64,000 bases of DNA from Synechococcus sp. RSCCF101 (lineage in GTDB: Bacteria; Cyanobacteriota; Cyanobacteriia; PCC-6307; Cyanobiaceae), in the NCBI RefSeq assembly GCF_008807075.1, contig NZ_CP035632.1, forward strand, positions 1,736,001-1,800,000. The letters are read 5' to 3'. Positions 37,533-46,806 of the stretch are shown here, piece by piece (positions within the stretch are counted from its first letter, which is position 1; each line of letters begins with the position of its first letter). Under the pieces are notes generated by a model, which was not told the DNA's origin, did not search any database, and saw only the letters and a program-made list of their open reading frames with translations. The translations under genes were made by a program, and so were the position numbers.

Positions 37533-38825
37533 TCAATGATCCGGGTCAGCGGCCACGGGGCCTCCGGCGGACGCAAGCCGCAGGATGCGCACCCGGGCAA
37601 TGCGGGGGCCGTCCATCGCCTCGATCGAGAACCGCAGACCCTGGAAGCGAAGGCCTTCCCCGGGGGCGGGGATGTGCTGCAGACGCTCCAGCAGAAAGCC
37701 GGCGAGGGTGTGGTGGCCCTCCGCCTCCGGCAGATCGAGCAGCAGCTGGCGGTTGAGTTCCGCAATTTCGTAGTCCCCGGGAGCGAGCCAGGTGTCGGGC
37801 TCGGGTGAATGCAGAGCCCATTCACCGGCTTCGGGCTCCTCCTCCTCCCCCACGATCTCGCTGGTCAGATCCGCCACGGTCACGAGACCCTCGGTGCCGC
37901 CGTGCTCGTCCACCACCACCAGCATGGGCTGGCCGCTGCGGATGACCGGCAGCAGCTCGGCCAGGGAGGCGGTCTCCTGAATGCGCGCGACCGGCATCAG
38001 GTAGTCGATGAGGGGGGTGCCGGGCTGGAGCTGGCCCCGGGCGATCGGCTGGGCCAGATGCCTCAGATCGAGGATGCCGCGCACATCATCCAGGGAGTCG
38101 CCGATCACGGGGAAGCGGGCATGACGGGTGGCGTGCACGGCCTCCATCAGGGAAGCGAAGGTGGTGTCGACCGGCAGCGTCACCATGCCGGCCCTGGGCA
38201 CCATTACCTCCCGCACGGCGGTATCCCGCAGTGAGAACACCCCCTCGAGGATGTTGCGCTCATCCGGCATCAGGCCCGTGACGCCACCGGATTCGATCAG
38301 GGATTCCAGCTCCCCGGCCGAGAGCGCCGGCACGAGAGCATCCCACTGGGAGGGGAGCCCCGCCAGGCGCAGCAGAGCCGCACCGAGCTTCTCGATGGCG
38401 GCCACCAGCGGCAGCAGGCTGCGGCTGACGGACTCCAACAGCGGGGCCAGACGCAGGGCCGCCGTCTCGGGGCGATGCAGCACCCAGGCCTTGGGCAGCA
38501 GTCCCCCGAGCAGGGTCACCAGCACCACCAGGAAGAGGAACACCGCCAGGTCCCAGGCCGGGAGCAGACCGCGGCCGTCGTCCAGGCGGGCGGCCAGGCC
38601 CGGACCCATCCAGCCGCAGGCGAGCACCGCGAGCATGGTCCCCAGCTGGCTGGCCACGAGACCGCGGCGGAGGCGGCGCTGCAGGCGACGGACCGCGCCG
38701 GCACCGGGCCGGCCCTCCTCCTCCAGAACCAGGACGCGGCTGGGACGGAGCGCGATCAGGGCGAACTCGCTGGCCGCAAAGAAGGCCACCAGCATCACCA
38801 GGGGCAGCAGAAGGACGAACCGCAT
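37533..38825 (-). CDS. CNNM/CorC-family membrane protein with CBS domains
   Basis: Hemolysin-C/CNNM type protein (430 residues) linked to magnesium or cobalt transport. Residues about 1-180 are the DUF21/CNNM membrane domain, starting FAASEFALIALRPSRVLVLE. A CBS pair follows at about 205-325 (VREVMVPRAGMVTLPVDTTF, ARFPVIGDSLDDVRGILDLR, QPMLVVVDEHGGTEGLVTVA). The CorC/HlyC accessory domain forms the end (DTWLAPGDYEIAELNRQL, HTLAGFLLERLQHIPAPGEG). All parts are intact. It sits between the oxidoreductase and the iron-sulfur/CNMP fusion gene on the same strand. Confidence 0.93.
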   Translation of the reverse strand: MRFVLLLPLVMLVAFFAASEFALIALRPSRVLVLEEEGRPGAGAVRRLQRRLRRGLVASQLGTMLAVLACGWMGPGLAARLDDGRGLLPAWDLAVFLFLVVLVTLLGGLLPKAWVLHRPETAALRLAPLLESVSRSLLPLVAAIEKLGAALLRLAGLPSQWDALVPALSAGELESLIESGGVTGLMPDERNILEGVFSLRDTAVREVMVPRAGMVTLPVDTTFASLMEAVHATRHARFPVIGDSLDDVRGILDLRHLAQPIARGQLQPGTPLIDYLMPVARIQETASLAELLPVIRSGQPMLVVVDEHGGTEGLVTVADLTSEIVGEEEEPEAGEWALHSPEPDTWLAPGDYEIAELNRQLLLDLPEAEGHHTLAGFLLERLQHIPAPGEGLRFQGLRFSIEAMDGPRIARVRILRLASAGGPVAADPDH

Positions 38826-38881
38826 CCGAGGTCATGCCGAAGCTCAGGCTAGGTCAGCTCCGGCTGCCGGCAGAGCGCGCC

Positions 38882-41431
38882 TCAGGCCCTCAGGCGGCGG
38901 GCCATCAGGCGCAGCAGCGAGTCGGAGAACCGGCGCGACTGCAGCAGCAGGGACTCGAAGGCCCGGCGACTGATCACGAACCCCCGCAGTCCCTCCGGAC
39001 CGGCGATCACATCACGCGACCGGCGATCCTGCAGGATCAGCCCCATCTCGCCGACGGTCTCGGCAACCCCGAGACGCACGGGAGCCGCACCCGGTCGCTG
39101 CACCAGGGCTTCGCCCTCCAGCGTGATGATCAACGACTCACTCGGGTCGCCGCGGCGCAGGACCGTCTCGTGCGGCTCCCACGAGCACAGCTCACCCTCC
39201 TCGGCCACGTGCAGCAGGGCTGCCGGCGTGAGGTCCCGCATCCACTCGCAGCGGGCCAGAACGGGGAACTCCGGGCCATCGGGGTGGGGCTCACCCCGCC
39301 GCTGCAGCTCGAGAAACGGCGAGCTGCCCAGGCCGATGCGTGCATCGACCAGCCGCTGGGCGACCCGCTCCGGCCGATGCTGCCGCTCCACCATCAGCAC
39401 CCAGCCGGCGGTGTCCGGATCGGGATCGTGCCAGAGCCGATCGAGCGCCTCATCCAGGGTTCCCTCCGCCGGCATCAGCTCGGGCAGGGGCGGCAGTCCG
39501 GCCGCCCTCAGCTCGGGCCCCAGCAGCTCAGCGGTGCCCAGGCAGCGCTGGTCCATCACAACGGCCAGCGGGCGCAGCAGCGGCAGCGAGCCGCACTCCC
39601 GCAGCAGCAGCGCCCGCAGCGCCAGATCGCGGCGGGCCGTGTCCGCACGGGCCAGCAGCAGATGCCGCTGGCGCTCGCCGGCGGGGCCGAACTCCTCGAG
39701 CAGGCCCGTCCAGGCCGCATCATCGAGCCCGCTGCCGGTGCGGATCCGCTCGAACCGCTCCCGCTGGGCTCCCTGCAGGCTGGAGGGGTCCAGGCTGCCG
39801 AGCCCGGTCAGGGCCACGAACTCCTGCAGGTTCTCCCGGGCGGCCTCCAGGCGCAGGTCGTCGATCTGACGCTGGCGGTCGTCGCGCTCGAGCAGCTCGG
39901 GTGACTCCTCGGCCAGCTGGCGCACCACCTCATGGTGATCGTCGTCCTCCAGTCCGAGCGAGCGGCGCAGATCCTCCAGCTGCAGCAGGGCGGCGGCGCG
40001 CTGCAGGCGACCGCTGCTCAGCTGCTCGCGCATCACCTCCCGGTAGGCCGCGCGGGCCTGACGCTGTCCGAGGGCGGGCAGGGTCTTCACCAGGGTGAAC
40101 ACCTCGTCGGGCCCCATGTCCTCCAGGCGGCGGCCGCCCGTGGCCGTCGCCAGCTCGGTGGCATCCACCATGCGGGCCAGCTGGCGGCGCAGGCTGGTGA
40201 GCTGGCTCTCCCGCCGGTAGGTGGCCTCATCCCGCCGCCAGTTGCGCATCAGCCACATGCCGCTGACAACGGCGACGAGGGTGCGGATCAGCCCGGGGGC
40301 CAGCGGGCCGAACTGGCCCTGGGTGGGGTCGGCGAACCAGAAGAAGGCGTTGATGGCCAGGGCGGTGGCCAGCAACCGCACCCGGCCGCGGGCCGCGCTG
40401 CCGGCCTCGGGATGGCCGTGGGCCTCGAGGCGGCGGCGGATGCCGCGCTCGAGGCGCCGCAGGATCAGGACAGACACCCCGCCGGCCGCGCTCAGCAGCA
40501 GGCTGATCTCCAGCAGGCGCGGCAGCCCGAGCCGGCCGGCCTGCAGCGACCGCTCCGGCAGCCCGACATCAAAGGCCCATTGGCCGCCGGCGAGCGAGGC
40601 GAACCCGCCGGGGCTCTGATAGCCCATCAGCAGAAAGAAACCGATCACCAGCCCCGGATAGGAAAGCCAGGCCCAGTCGAGCCCGGCCTTGCCCGAGAGG
40701 CCCTGCCAGAAGGTCTTCTCCGAGTCGATGTCGATGCAGGGTGCCTGGCAGCCCACGCAGGCCAGCTTCTCGCCGCCGCCAGCTCCCGTCGTCCGGCAGA
40801 TCGACTGGGTGAGGCGGGAGTCGGTGCCCACGTGGGCCGTGCCTCCCAGCAGGCTGCGGGGCCCCACCAGGATCTGCTGCACCGGGCCCATCGGGCAGAC
40901 GTACTGGCACCAGGCCTTGCCCCCGTAGGCCCAGCCCACGGCCAGGGCCGCCAACAGAGTGAGCAGCAGCAGCACGCCGAGGGCCAGGGGCTGGCTGTTG
41001 ACCAGCACCAGGCGCAGCACCAGCCCTGCCATCAGCAGGCTCCACTGCAGCTGGACATGGCGGCGACCCAGCCAGGAGCCGCGCTCCACCGACACCACAT
41101 CCATGCGGCCGCCACGCCCCGGCCGGCGACGCTGCAGACCGAGGGCGCGGAAGGTCTGGGAGACGAAGGCGAGCGGGCAGATGCGGCGCCAGAGCTCGTG
41201 GCTGCCCGCCACGATCAGCAGCACCCCGGACGGGACCACCACGCCCCAGAAGAGCCGGTTGCCGGGGTGGGCGTGGAGCGTGCAGGGGACCTCGCCGGGA
41301 CAGACCGCCGGCAACGGGGAGGCGAAGGGGAGGCCGGTGAAGAGTGACGCGATCAGAACGAGCCAGCCGGCCAGCAGCAGCCAGCGGACCAGGTGGGCCT
41401 GCCGCTCAGGCCAGCGACTGAACACCTGCAT
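38882..41431 (-). CDS. NapH/CcoG-like iron-sulfur membrane protein fused to a cyclic-nucleotide-binding domain
   Basis: 849 residues from the ATG at 41431; a longer reading would start inside tRNA-Met. Residues 1-420 hold several hydrophobic helices and a NapH/NosR-like set of cysteines: C85 (RRICPLAFV), C175 and C179 (WCQYVCPMGPVQ), C212, and C225/C228/C232 (ACVGCQAPC). These could bind one or two [4Fe-4S] clusters. A soluble, helix-rich Arg/Leu/Glu region follows. The last 110 residues are a CRP-like cNMP-binding domain (LCSWEPHETVLRRGDPSESL, GEMGLILQDRRSRDV). The probable role is a membrane redox protein gated by a ligand or interacting partner; electron donor and acceptor are unknown. Confidence 0.82.
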   Translation of the reverse strand: MQVFSRWPERQAHLVRWLLLAGWLVLIASLFTGLPFASPLPAVCPGEVPCTLHAHPGNRLFWGVVVPSGVLLIVAGSHELWRRICPLAFVSQTFRALGLQRRRPGRGGRMDVVSVERGSWLGRRHVQLQWSLLMAGLVLRLVLVNSQPLALGVLLLLTLLAALAVGWAYGGKAWCQYVCPMGPVQQILVGPRSLLGGTAHVGTDSRLTQSICRTTGAGGGEKLACVGCQAPCIDIDSEKTFWQGLSGKAGLDWAWLSYPGLVIGFFLLMGYQSPGGFASLAGGQWAFDVGLPERSLQAGRLGLPRLLEISLLLSAAGGVSVLILRRLERGIRRRLEAHGHPEAGSAARGRVRLLATALAINAFFWFADPTQGQFGPLAPGLIRTLVAVVSGMWLMRNWRRDEATYRRESQLTSLRRQLARMVDATELATATGGRRLEDMGPDEVFTLVKTLPALGQRQARAAYREVMREQLSSGRLQRAAALLQLEDLRRSLGLEDDDHHEVVRQLAEESPELLERDDRQRQIDDLRLEAARENLQEFVALTGLGSLDPSSLQGAQRERFERIRTGSGLDDAAWTGLLEEFGPAGERQRHLLLARADTARRDLALRALLLRECGSLPLLRPLAVVMDQRCLGTAELLGPELRAAGLPPLPELMPAEGTLDEALDRLWHDPDPDTAGWVLMVERQHRPERVAQRLVDARIGLGSSPFLELQRRGEPHPDGPEFPVLARCEWMRDLTPAALLHVAEEGELCSWEPHETVLRRGDPSESLIITLEGEALVQRPGAAPVRLGVAETVGEMGLILQDRRSRDVIAGPEGLRGFVISRRAFESLLLQSRRFSDSLLRLMARRLRA

Positions 41432-41448
41432 CGGCGGGGGTAGGGAGA

Positions 41449-41521
41449 TGGGGGTCGCGGGGATCGAACCCGCCTTCGGCGAATTATGAGTTCGCTGCAT
41501 TCACCAGATTGCTAGACCCCC
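41449..41521 (-). tRNA. tRNA-Met (anticodon CAT, elongator type)
   Basis: A 73-base cloverleaf on the minus strand. The acceptor stem GGGGGTC/GACCCCC has discriminator A. The anticodon stem GCGAA/TTCGC encloses loop CTCATAA with CAT. The T-arm is GCGGGTTCGATCCCCGC. It lacks the initiator features (unpaired first base, GGG/CCC anticodon stem), so it is elongator Met. A lysidine-modified tRNA-Ile(CAU) cannot be fully excluded from anticodon alone. Confidence 0.92.
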
Positions 41522-41549
41522 TGGCGGGAGGGGCGACCCTGGGCCGAGC

Positions 41550-42098
41550 TCACCAGAGACCGCGGACGGGCAGATCGGCGGGTTCGGGCTCCAGGAAGGC
41601 CGGCTGGGGCTGGGGCTGGGCCGGGAAGGGCTGCTCGGTGGCCACACTCGCACCGAATCCGTTGGGGATGTCGGCGGTGCGGCGGGGAACCAGGGGGCTC
41701 TGCTGCTCCAGCAGGGCTTCGTAGGTGTTCACCATGGCTGAGCCGTCCCAGATGATCGTCTGGTCGGGGAAGCCGAAGCCAACGAGGCGGTTGCCCTGGG
41801 GACCCGCCAGTGCGATGCCGAGGACATCGGTGATCTGGTGGAGCACATCCACCCCGGCGGAGAAGGGGGCGGTCCAGGTGAAGAAGCGACGATCCATCAG
41901 CTCGGCGCTGGATTCGACCGGCCCGCAGGTGGTGACCTCCACCGGAGCCATGCCGGGGTCCGGCGAGGGAGGAGCCTCCAGGCTGGTGGTGCAGACCACG
42001 GGGCCGGCCTGAAGTGGGAGGGCCGAAAGAGCCACGGACAGCCCGGCGATCACGACGGCGGGGCCGGCGCCCGGGCCGCGTGTGCAGAGAAGCCTCAT
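41550..42098 (-). CDS. Secreted conserved picocyanobacterial protein
   Basis: 182 residues with an N-terminal signal peptide (about residues 14-32, [18 protein letters not shown]) and a probable cleavage before [10 protein letters not shown]. The mature core [40 protein letters not shown] and [19 protein letters not shown] matches a short exported family I remember from marine Synechococcus/Prochlorococcus, sometimes named 'Occludin/ELL family'. Two cysteines could form a disulfide. The C-terminus is Pro/Gln-rich. Function unknown. It lies between tRNA-Met and pyrE. Confidence 0.7.
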   Translation of the reverse strand: MRLLCTRGPGAGPAVVIAGLSVALSALPLQAGPVVCTTSLEAPPSPDPGMAPVEVTTCGPVESSAELMDRRFFTWTAPFSAGVDVLHQITDVLGIALAGPQGNRLVGFGFPDQTIIWDGSAMVNTYEALLEQQSPLVPRRTADIPNGFGASVATEQPFPAQPQPQPAFLEPEPADLPVRGLW

Positions 42099-42188
42099 CG
42101 CGTGCTGGGGGCGTGGAGGTTCAAGCTAAGGCGTTCCGCGGCCATGGGCCATCCCCCCTGCCGCCGCTGCGCGCACCGTCTCCCGCCC

Positions 42189-42761
42189 ATGTCCTCCGCT
42201 TCCAGCGACCGCGACACCCTCGTGGACCTGCTCGCACGGCGGGCCTACCGCCTCGGCGACTTCACGCTCGCCTCCGGCCGCCGCAGCCCCCACTACGTGA
42301 ACTGCAAACCGGTCACCCTGAGCGGACGGGGGCTGCTGCTGAGTTCCCGCCTGCTGCTGCATGCGGTGCAGCCGGACAGCCGGGCCGTGGCCGGCCTGAC
42401 CCTCGGGGCCGATCCGCTGGTGAGCGGCGTGGCCATGGCCGCCGCCCTGGAGGGCCGGGAGCTCGATGCCCTGATCGTTCGCAAGCAGGCGAAGGGCCAT
42501 GGCACCGGGGCCTGGCTGGAAGGGCCACTGCCGCAGCCGGGCAGCGTCATCACCGTGCTCGAGGATGTGGTGACCACGGGCGGCTCCTCCCTCAAGGCGG
42601 TTCATCAGCTGCGCCAGGCCGGATTCACGGTGGACCGGGTGGTCACAATCGTCGATCGCCAGGAGGGAGGCAGCGACGCCATGGCCGCCGAGGGGGTGGC
42701 GCTGCAGGCCCTTGTGCTTCTCGAAGAGATCGCGCAGCAGGCGAGCGGGCTTGCAGGCTGA
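42189..42761 (+). CDS. pyrE: Orotate phosphoribosyltransferase
   Basis: Makes orotidine monophosphate from orotate and PRPP in pyrimidine synthesis. With the ATG at 42189 it is 190 residues. Family motifs are [20 protein letters not shown], the flexible-loop [15 protein letters not shown], and the PRPP-binding site [17 protein letters not shown] longer upstream frame exists but starts inside the antisense of the secreted protein gene. ygfZ follows after 30 bases on the same strand. Confidence 0.95.
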   Translation: MSSASSDRDTLVDLLARRAYRLGDFTLASGRRSPHYVNCKPVTLSGRGLLLSSRLLLHAVQPDSRAVAGLTLGADPLVSGVAMAAALEGRELDALIVRKQAKGHGTGAWLEGPLPQPGSVITVLEDVVTTGGSSLKAVHQLRQAGFTVDRVVTIVDRQEGGSDAMAAEGVALQALVLLEEIAQQASGLAG

Positions 42762-42791
42762 CCCCGTCCGTCACCCTTCCGGATCGGCAGG

Positions 42792-43763
42792 ATGTGGGGC
42801 AGCGACGCAACGGCCGTGCCCCCTTCATCGCTGCGAGACCCGTGGCAGTGGCGGCCCGGCCCGGGCCGCTGCCTCGAGCGGACCGTTTCCCTGATCGATC
42901 TGCGCGGCCCGGACGCCCGCCGCTTTCTGCACGGCCAGTCCAGCGCCGACCTGATGGCGGCCGGCACCGGTTGCTGGATTCCGGCCTGCAGCATCACGCC
43001 CACCGGCCGGATGCTGGGCCGGCTCCGGATCCGGCTGAGCGGTGAGGCCGGCGAGAGCGCCACCGTGCTGGTGGAGAGCGGTGACGCGGACGCCATCCAC
43101 ACCGCGCTCGATCGGGTGCTCTTCCCGGCGGACCGGGTCGACCTGGACGGTGTGCGCCCCGCCCGGCAGCGGCTGGAGCTCGCCGAGAACGGACAACCGG
43201 GGGCAATGGCGGTGATGGCGGCAGAGGAGCCGCTGCCGGACTCCGGCCTGCGGCCTCTGAACCCGGTGGAGCAGGAGCGCTGGCGAATCCAGTGGGGCCA
43301 GCCGGCCTGGCCGGCCGAGATCAACGACGCCCACAACCCCTTCGAACTGGGCCTGGCCGACGCCGTCAGTCTCAGCAAGGGTTGCTACGTGGGCCAGGAG
43401 ACCCTGGCCAAGCTCGCCACCTACGACGGCGTCCGCCAGCAGCTGAGGCGCTGGTGGTGCCCCGTTCCCGATGAGGGAAGCGACAGCATCACGGCCGGAA
43501 CGGTGCTGCAGACACCGGCGGGCGATCGGGCCGGCACGATCACGTCCGTCCTGACCCTGCCGCCGGGCGCCGACGGGCCAGCGGTTGGGGAGGCCGGGGT
43601 CCTGATCGGACTGGCCATGGTGCGGCGTGCCGCCCTGGGCGAGCCCGCGCTCCGCCTCTCGGGAGCTCAGGGGGCGGGCTCCGGCCCTGCGGTGGAGCTG
43701 CAGCTCTCCAGGACGGCGGGATTCGTGGAACCACCGGTGGGCGCGGGGTCCGGCGCCCGCTGA
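42792..43763 (+). CDS. ygfZ: Folate-binding YgfZ/GcvT-like protein
   Basis: Tetrahydrofolate-dependent protein that helps assembly or repair of certain iron-sulfur enzymes. The 323 residues show SLIDLRGPDARRFLHGQSSA near the N-terminus, INDAHNPFELGLADAVSLSK, and the hallmark KGCYVGQETLAKLATYDGVR, whose Cys defines the YgfZ family. The C-terminal beta-barrel is present. It lies directly after pyrE. Its last 97 bases are antisense to the end of the RecB-like nuclease gene. Confidence 0.92.
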   Translation: MWGSDATAVPPSSLRDPWQWRPGPGRCLERTVSLIDLRGPDARRFLHGQSSADLMAAGTGCWIPACSITPTGRMLGRLRIRLSGEAGESATVLVESGDADAIHTALDRVLFPADRVDLDGVRPARQRLELAENGQPGAMAVMAAEEPLPDSGLRPLNPVEQERWRIQWGQPAWPAEINDAHNPFELGLADAVSLSKGCYVGQETLAKLATYDGVRQQLRRWWCPVPDEGSDSITAGTVLQTPAGDRAGTITSVLTLPPGADGPAVGEAGVLIGLAMVRRAALGEPALRLSGAQGAGSGPAVELQLSRTAGFVEPPVGAGSGAR

Positions 43764-45207
43764 GCGGCACCCTGCAGCAGCCAGGCGGCCACCGCCCAGG
43801 TGGCCCGGCAGTCGTCCTGGTTGTAGGTGAGGATCCGCCGCAGCAGCAGTCGGCGTCCGGCCGCGGGCGCGCGGGCGTCGTTCCACAGCCTCCACCACAG
43901 CAGCGCCCGGGCCCCCTCCACCCCCGCCTGCCGCCAGCGGAAATCCAGCCATCCGGCCACGGACTTGAGCCCATAGCTGGGCACGGGCAGCAGCCAGTGC
44001 GTCCGCAGGCGCGCATGCACATCGATCATCCGCGCCCGCAGCGCCTGTTCGGCGGCCGGGGGCACCCCCTGACGGCGGGCCAGCCGCTGCAGGGCGATGG
44101 CCTCGGTCTCCCCGTAGTGAAGGATCGGCCAGGTGCCGTAGCGATCCAGGAACCCCTCCAGGCGTCGCCAGTGACGGTCCTCCCCCAGATCGGCCCGCAG
44201 CAGCAGCGGGTGATATGAGGCCGCTTCCGGACACCAGCGGCCATCCGGGGAGCGTGGCAGCCGCAGAAAGCCGTGCAGGAAGTCCTCCCGCCGGTCCGGG
44301 TCCGATTCGATGTCGTAGAGCAGCACGCCCGCCGCGTCCTCCAGCTCCGGCAGCGCCGGCCCATCGGCCAGGCGTCGGGGCTGCCCCCGGCGCTGCACCC
44401 GTGCCTGCTGCACCAGCATCGGGGCCACATCGCGATGCTGGTCGCCGTGTTCGCCGAGCTGGCGGGCCAGGTCTTCCGGGTCCTGCTCGGCAAGCTGCTC
44501 GAGCCGGTCAATCCCCAGGTCCTGCAGCATCTGCCGGCGTTTCCCCCCGATGCCGCTCACGTCCCCCAGGTGGCCGGCCCTGGCCGCCTCCTCGCCGCAG
44601 AGGCCGTGCCAGCTGCAGAGCGTGCATTTGCGACGGTCATCCACGATCGCCGCCGGCTGATCCCGCTCCAGAGCGGCCGCCAGGTTCTCCAGGGCACCAT
44701 CGAGCTGACGCTGCCAGCCGCTCCCCAGGCGCACCCGCTCCTCCACCGGCCGCTGGCCCGCGCGGGCCAGCACGGCGCCGAAGGGGACTGCTCCGCCCTG
44801 CCAGGGTTCCAGCAGACGGGCCCAGAGCGCCAGCAGCAGGCGATGCTCGCGGGTCAGGCGCCGGCCCTGGCGGGCGAGCACCGGGCGGTAGGCGAAGGCC
44901 CCCAGCGACTGGTGCCCTCGCCCCGCAGCAGCAGCGGGGGATGCGCCTCCAGGCGGAGTCCCGCCGGGCCCTCACCCCGCAGGCGGACACCCACCACAGC
45001 GGAGGCACCGGCGGCGCAGGCCGCGGCTCCGCGGGCCGGCGGGGCCGGATGCAGGCTCTCGATGAGCTGCTGCCGCTCCAGCAGCAGCAGTCCGCGGTGG
45101 GCGGTCCAGCGGCGCCGGTCGGGCGCACCATGCCGATCCAGCCAGGGACGACGCCTGCAGCGGATCCAGCTGCGCAGCAGCCGGTCGGTCAGCACGGTGC
45201 CGGCCAT
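43667..45207 (-). pseudogene. TM0106-family RecB-like nuclease (one apparent frameshift)
   Basis: Putative nuclease combining a RecB-type iron-sulfur domain with a C-terminal exonuclease-like fold. The first part reads from the ATG at 45207 (MAGTVLTDRLLRSWIRCRRR). The frame breaks in a five-base G run (plus-strand C5 at 44899-44903); one extra G there gives TSRWGAFAYRPVLARQGRRL and joins the long C-terminal frame. That part has the zinc/cluster motif CTLCSWHGLCGEEA, a helix-hairpin-helix GDVSGIGGKRRQMLQDLGI, and the nuclease motifs VLLYDIESDPDRREDF and YNQDDCRATWAVAAWL. The repaired length is about 513 residues. The 3' end overlaps the ygfZ end by 97 bases on the other strand. Confidence 0.78.
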
Positions 45208-45339
45208 TCCCGTCACCGTAGGAGCAGTGGTCTGAGGAGCGTCCGTCACCCGGAGGCCGGACGGCCCTGCGGCACCCTGCTACGAAGCAGGTCCGCGGTG
45301 GCCGCACACGGGCACCATGACCAGGACGCACCTCCCGCC

Positions 45340-46806
45340 ATGGCCTCAGCGCCCCTTCCACTGGACGCCGCACCGATCCGTTTCGGCACGGATGGCTGGC
45401 GGGGGATTCTCGGGGTCGACATCACTCTGGAGCGGCTGCTGAGCGTTGCGGCGGCGTCTGCGCGGGAGCTCGAGGCCAGTGCCCCCTCGGATCGGAAGAG
45501 CCGTGAGGTGATCGTGGGCTCCGACCGCCGTTTTCTGGCGCCGGAACTGGCCGAGGCGATCACGGCGGCCGTGCGGGGGGCCGGCCTGGAGCCGGTGCTG
45601 TGCGACACGCCCGTGCCCACACCGGCCTGCAGCTGGGCCGTGCTGGAGCGGGAAGCGCTCGGAGCCCTGGTCATCACCGCCAGCCACAACCCGCCCGAGT
45701 GGCTGGGCCTGAAGATCAAGGGCCATTTCGGGGGCTCCGTCGAGGGCGACTTCACCACCCGTGTGGAGCGGCGCCTGCAGGCCGGTGGCATCAGCGTGCC
45801 CCGTCCCGGCGACCCGGTCCGCTTTCCCGCCATGAGCGCCTACCTGAGCGGTCTGGCGGGTCGTGTCGACACCGCGGCCCTGCGCCGCGGGCTGAAGCAG
45901 ACCGGCCTGCGGCTGATCGTGGATCCGATGCACGGCTCGGCGGCCGGTGGCCTCAGCCGCCTCCTGGGAGGTGATGAGGCGGACGGCATGGTGCGGGAGA
46001 TCCGCTCCGAGCGGGATCCCCTCTTCGGCGGCAACCCACCCGAGCCTCTGGCGGTGTACCTGGACGCACTGCGGAGCGAGGTGACCGCCAGCACGGCCGC
46101 GGGCACACCGGCTCTGGGGATCGTCTTCGATGGTGACGGGGATCGCATCGCCGCCGTGGACGAGCGGGGCCGGTTCTGCAGCACCCAGCTGCTCATGCCC
46201 CTGCTGATCGACCACCTGGCCCGGGTGCGCGGCCTGCCGGGCACGGTGGTGAAGACGGTCAGCGGCTCGGACCTGATGCGCCAGGTGGCCGAGGACCTGG
46301 GCCGCACCGTGCTGGAGACGCCGGTGGGTTTCAAGTACATCGCTTCCCACATGCTCAACGGGGAGGTGCTCGTGGGCGGCGAGGAATCGGGTGGGGTGGG
46401 CTTCGGCATGCACACGCCGGAACGGGACGCCCTGTTCGCCGCCCTGCTGGTCATCGAGGCCGTGGTGGCCGGAGGCTGCCCCCTGGGTGAACGGCTCGAG
46501 GCCCTGCAGGCCGCCCACGGCGGCGGCGGCGCCTACGACCGGCTCGACCTGCGCCTGCCCGACATGGAGGCCCGCCGCCGGCTGGAGGGACTCCTGGCGG
46601 AGACACCGCCGGAGGAGGTGGCGGGAGCGGCCGTGGGCGAGGTGATCCGCACCGATGGCGTCAAGCTGCGGATGGGACCGGGCCACTGGCTCATGCTGCG
46701 CTTCTCGGGCACCGAGCCCCTGCTGCGGCTCTACTGCGAGGCGCCCGATCCGGAGCGGGTCGCCGAGGTGCTGGCCTGGGCCCGCTCCTTCGCCGCCTCG
46801 GTATGA
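45340..46806 (+). CDS. Phosphoglucomutase/phosphomannomutase family protein
   Basis: Alpha-D-phosphohexomutase interconverting sugar-6- and sugar-1-phosphates for glycogen, envelope glycan or nucleotide-sugar synthesis. With the ATG at 45340 it has 488 residues and all four active-site loops. These are RFGTDGWRGILG, the phospho-serine loop GALVITASHNPPEW, the Mg loop GIVFDGDGDRIAAVDE, the sugar-binding GGEESGGVGFG, and the phosphate-binding RFSGTEPLLRLY. Specificity (glucose, mannose or glucosamine) cannot be decided. rdgB overlaps its stop by 4 bases. Confidence 0.93.
   Translation: MASAPLPLDAAPIRFGTDGWRGILGVDITLERLLSVAAASARELEASAPSDRKSREVIVGSDRRFLAPELAEAITAAVRGAGLEPVLCDTPVPTPACSWAVLEREALGALVITASHNPPEWLGLKIKGHFGGSVEGDFTTRVERRLQAGGISVPRPGDPVRFPAMSAYLSGLAGRVDTAALRRGLKQTGLRLIVDPMHGSAAGGLSRLLGGDEADGMVREIRSERDPLFGGNPPEPLAVYLDALRSEVTASTAAGTPALGIVFDGDGDRIAAVDERGRFCSTQLLMPLLIDHLARVRGLPGTVVKTVSGSDLMRQVAEDLGRTVLETPVGFKYIASHMLNGEVLVGGEESGGVGFGMHTPERDALFAALLVIEAVVAGGCPLGERLEALQAAHGGGGAYDRLDLRLPDMEARRRLEGLLAETPPEEVAGAAVGEVIRTDGVKLRMGPGHWLMLRFSGTEPLLRLYCEAPDPERVAEVLAWARSFAASV

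Noticed and set aside
38882-41500. Longer start of the iron-sulfur/CNMP gene
   Set aside because: It would begin inside tRNA-Met; the ATG at 41431 lies after the tRNA and before the conserved region.
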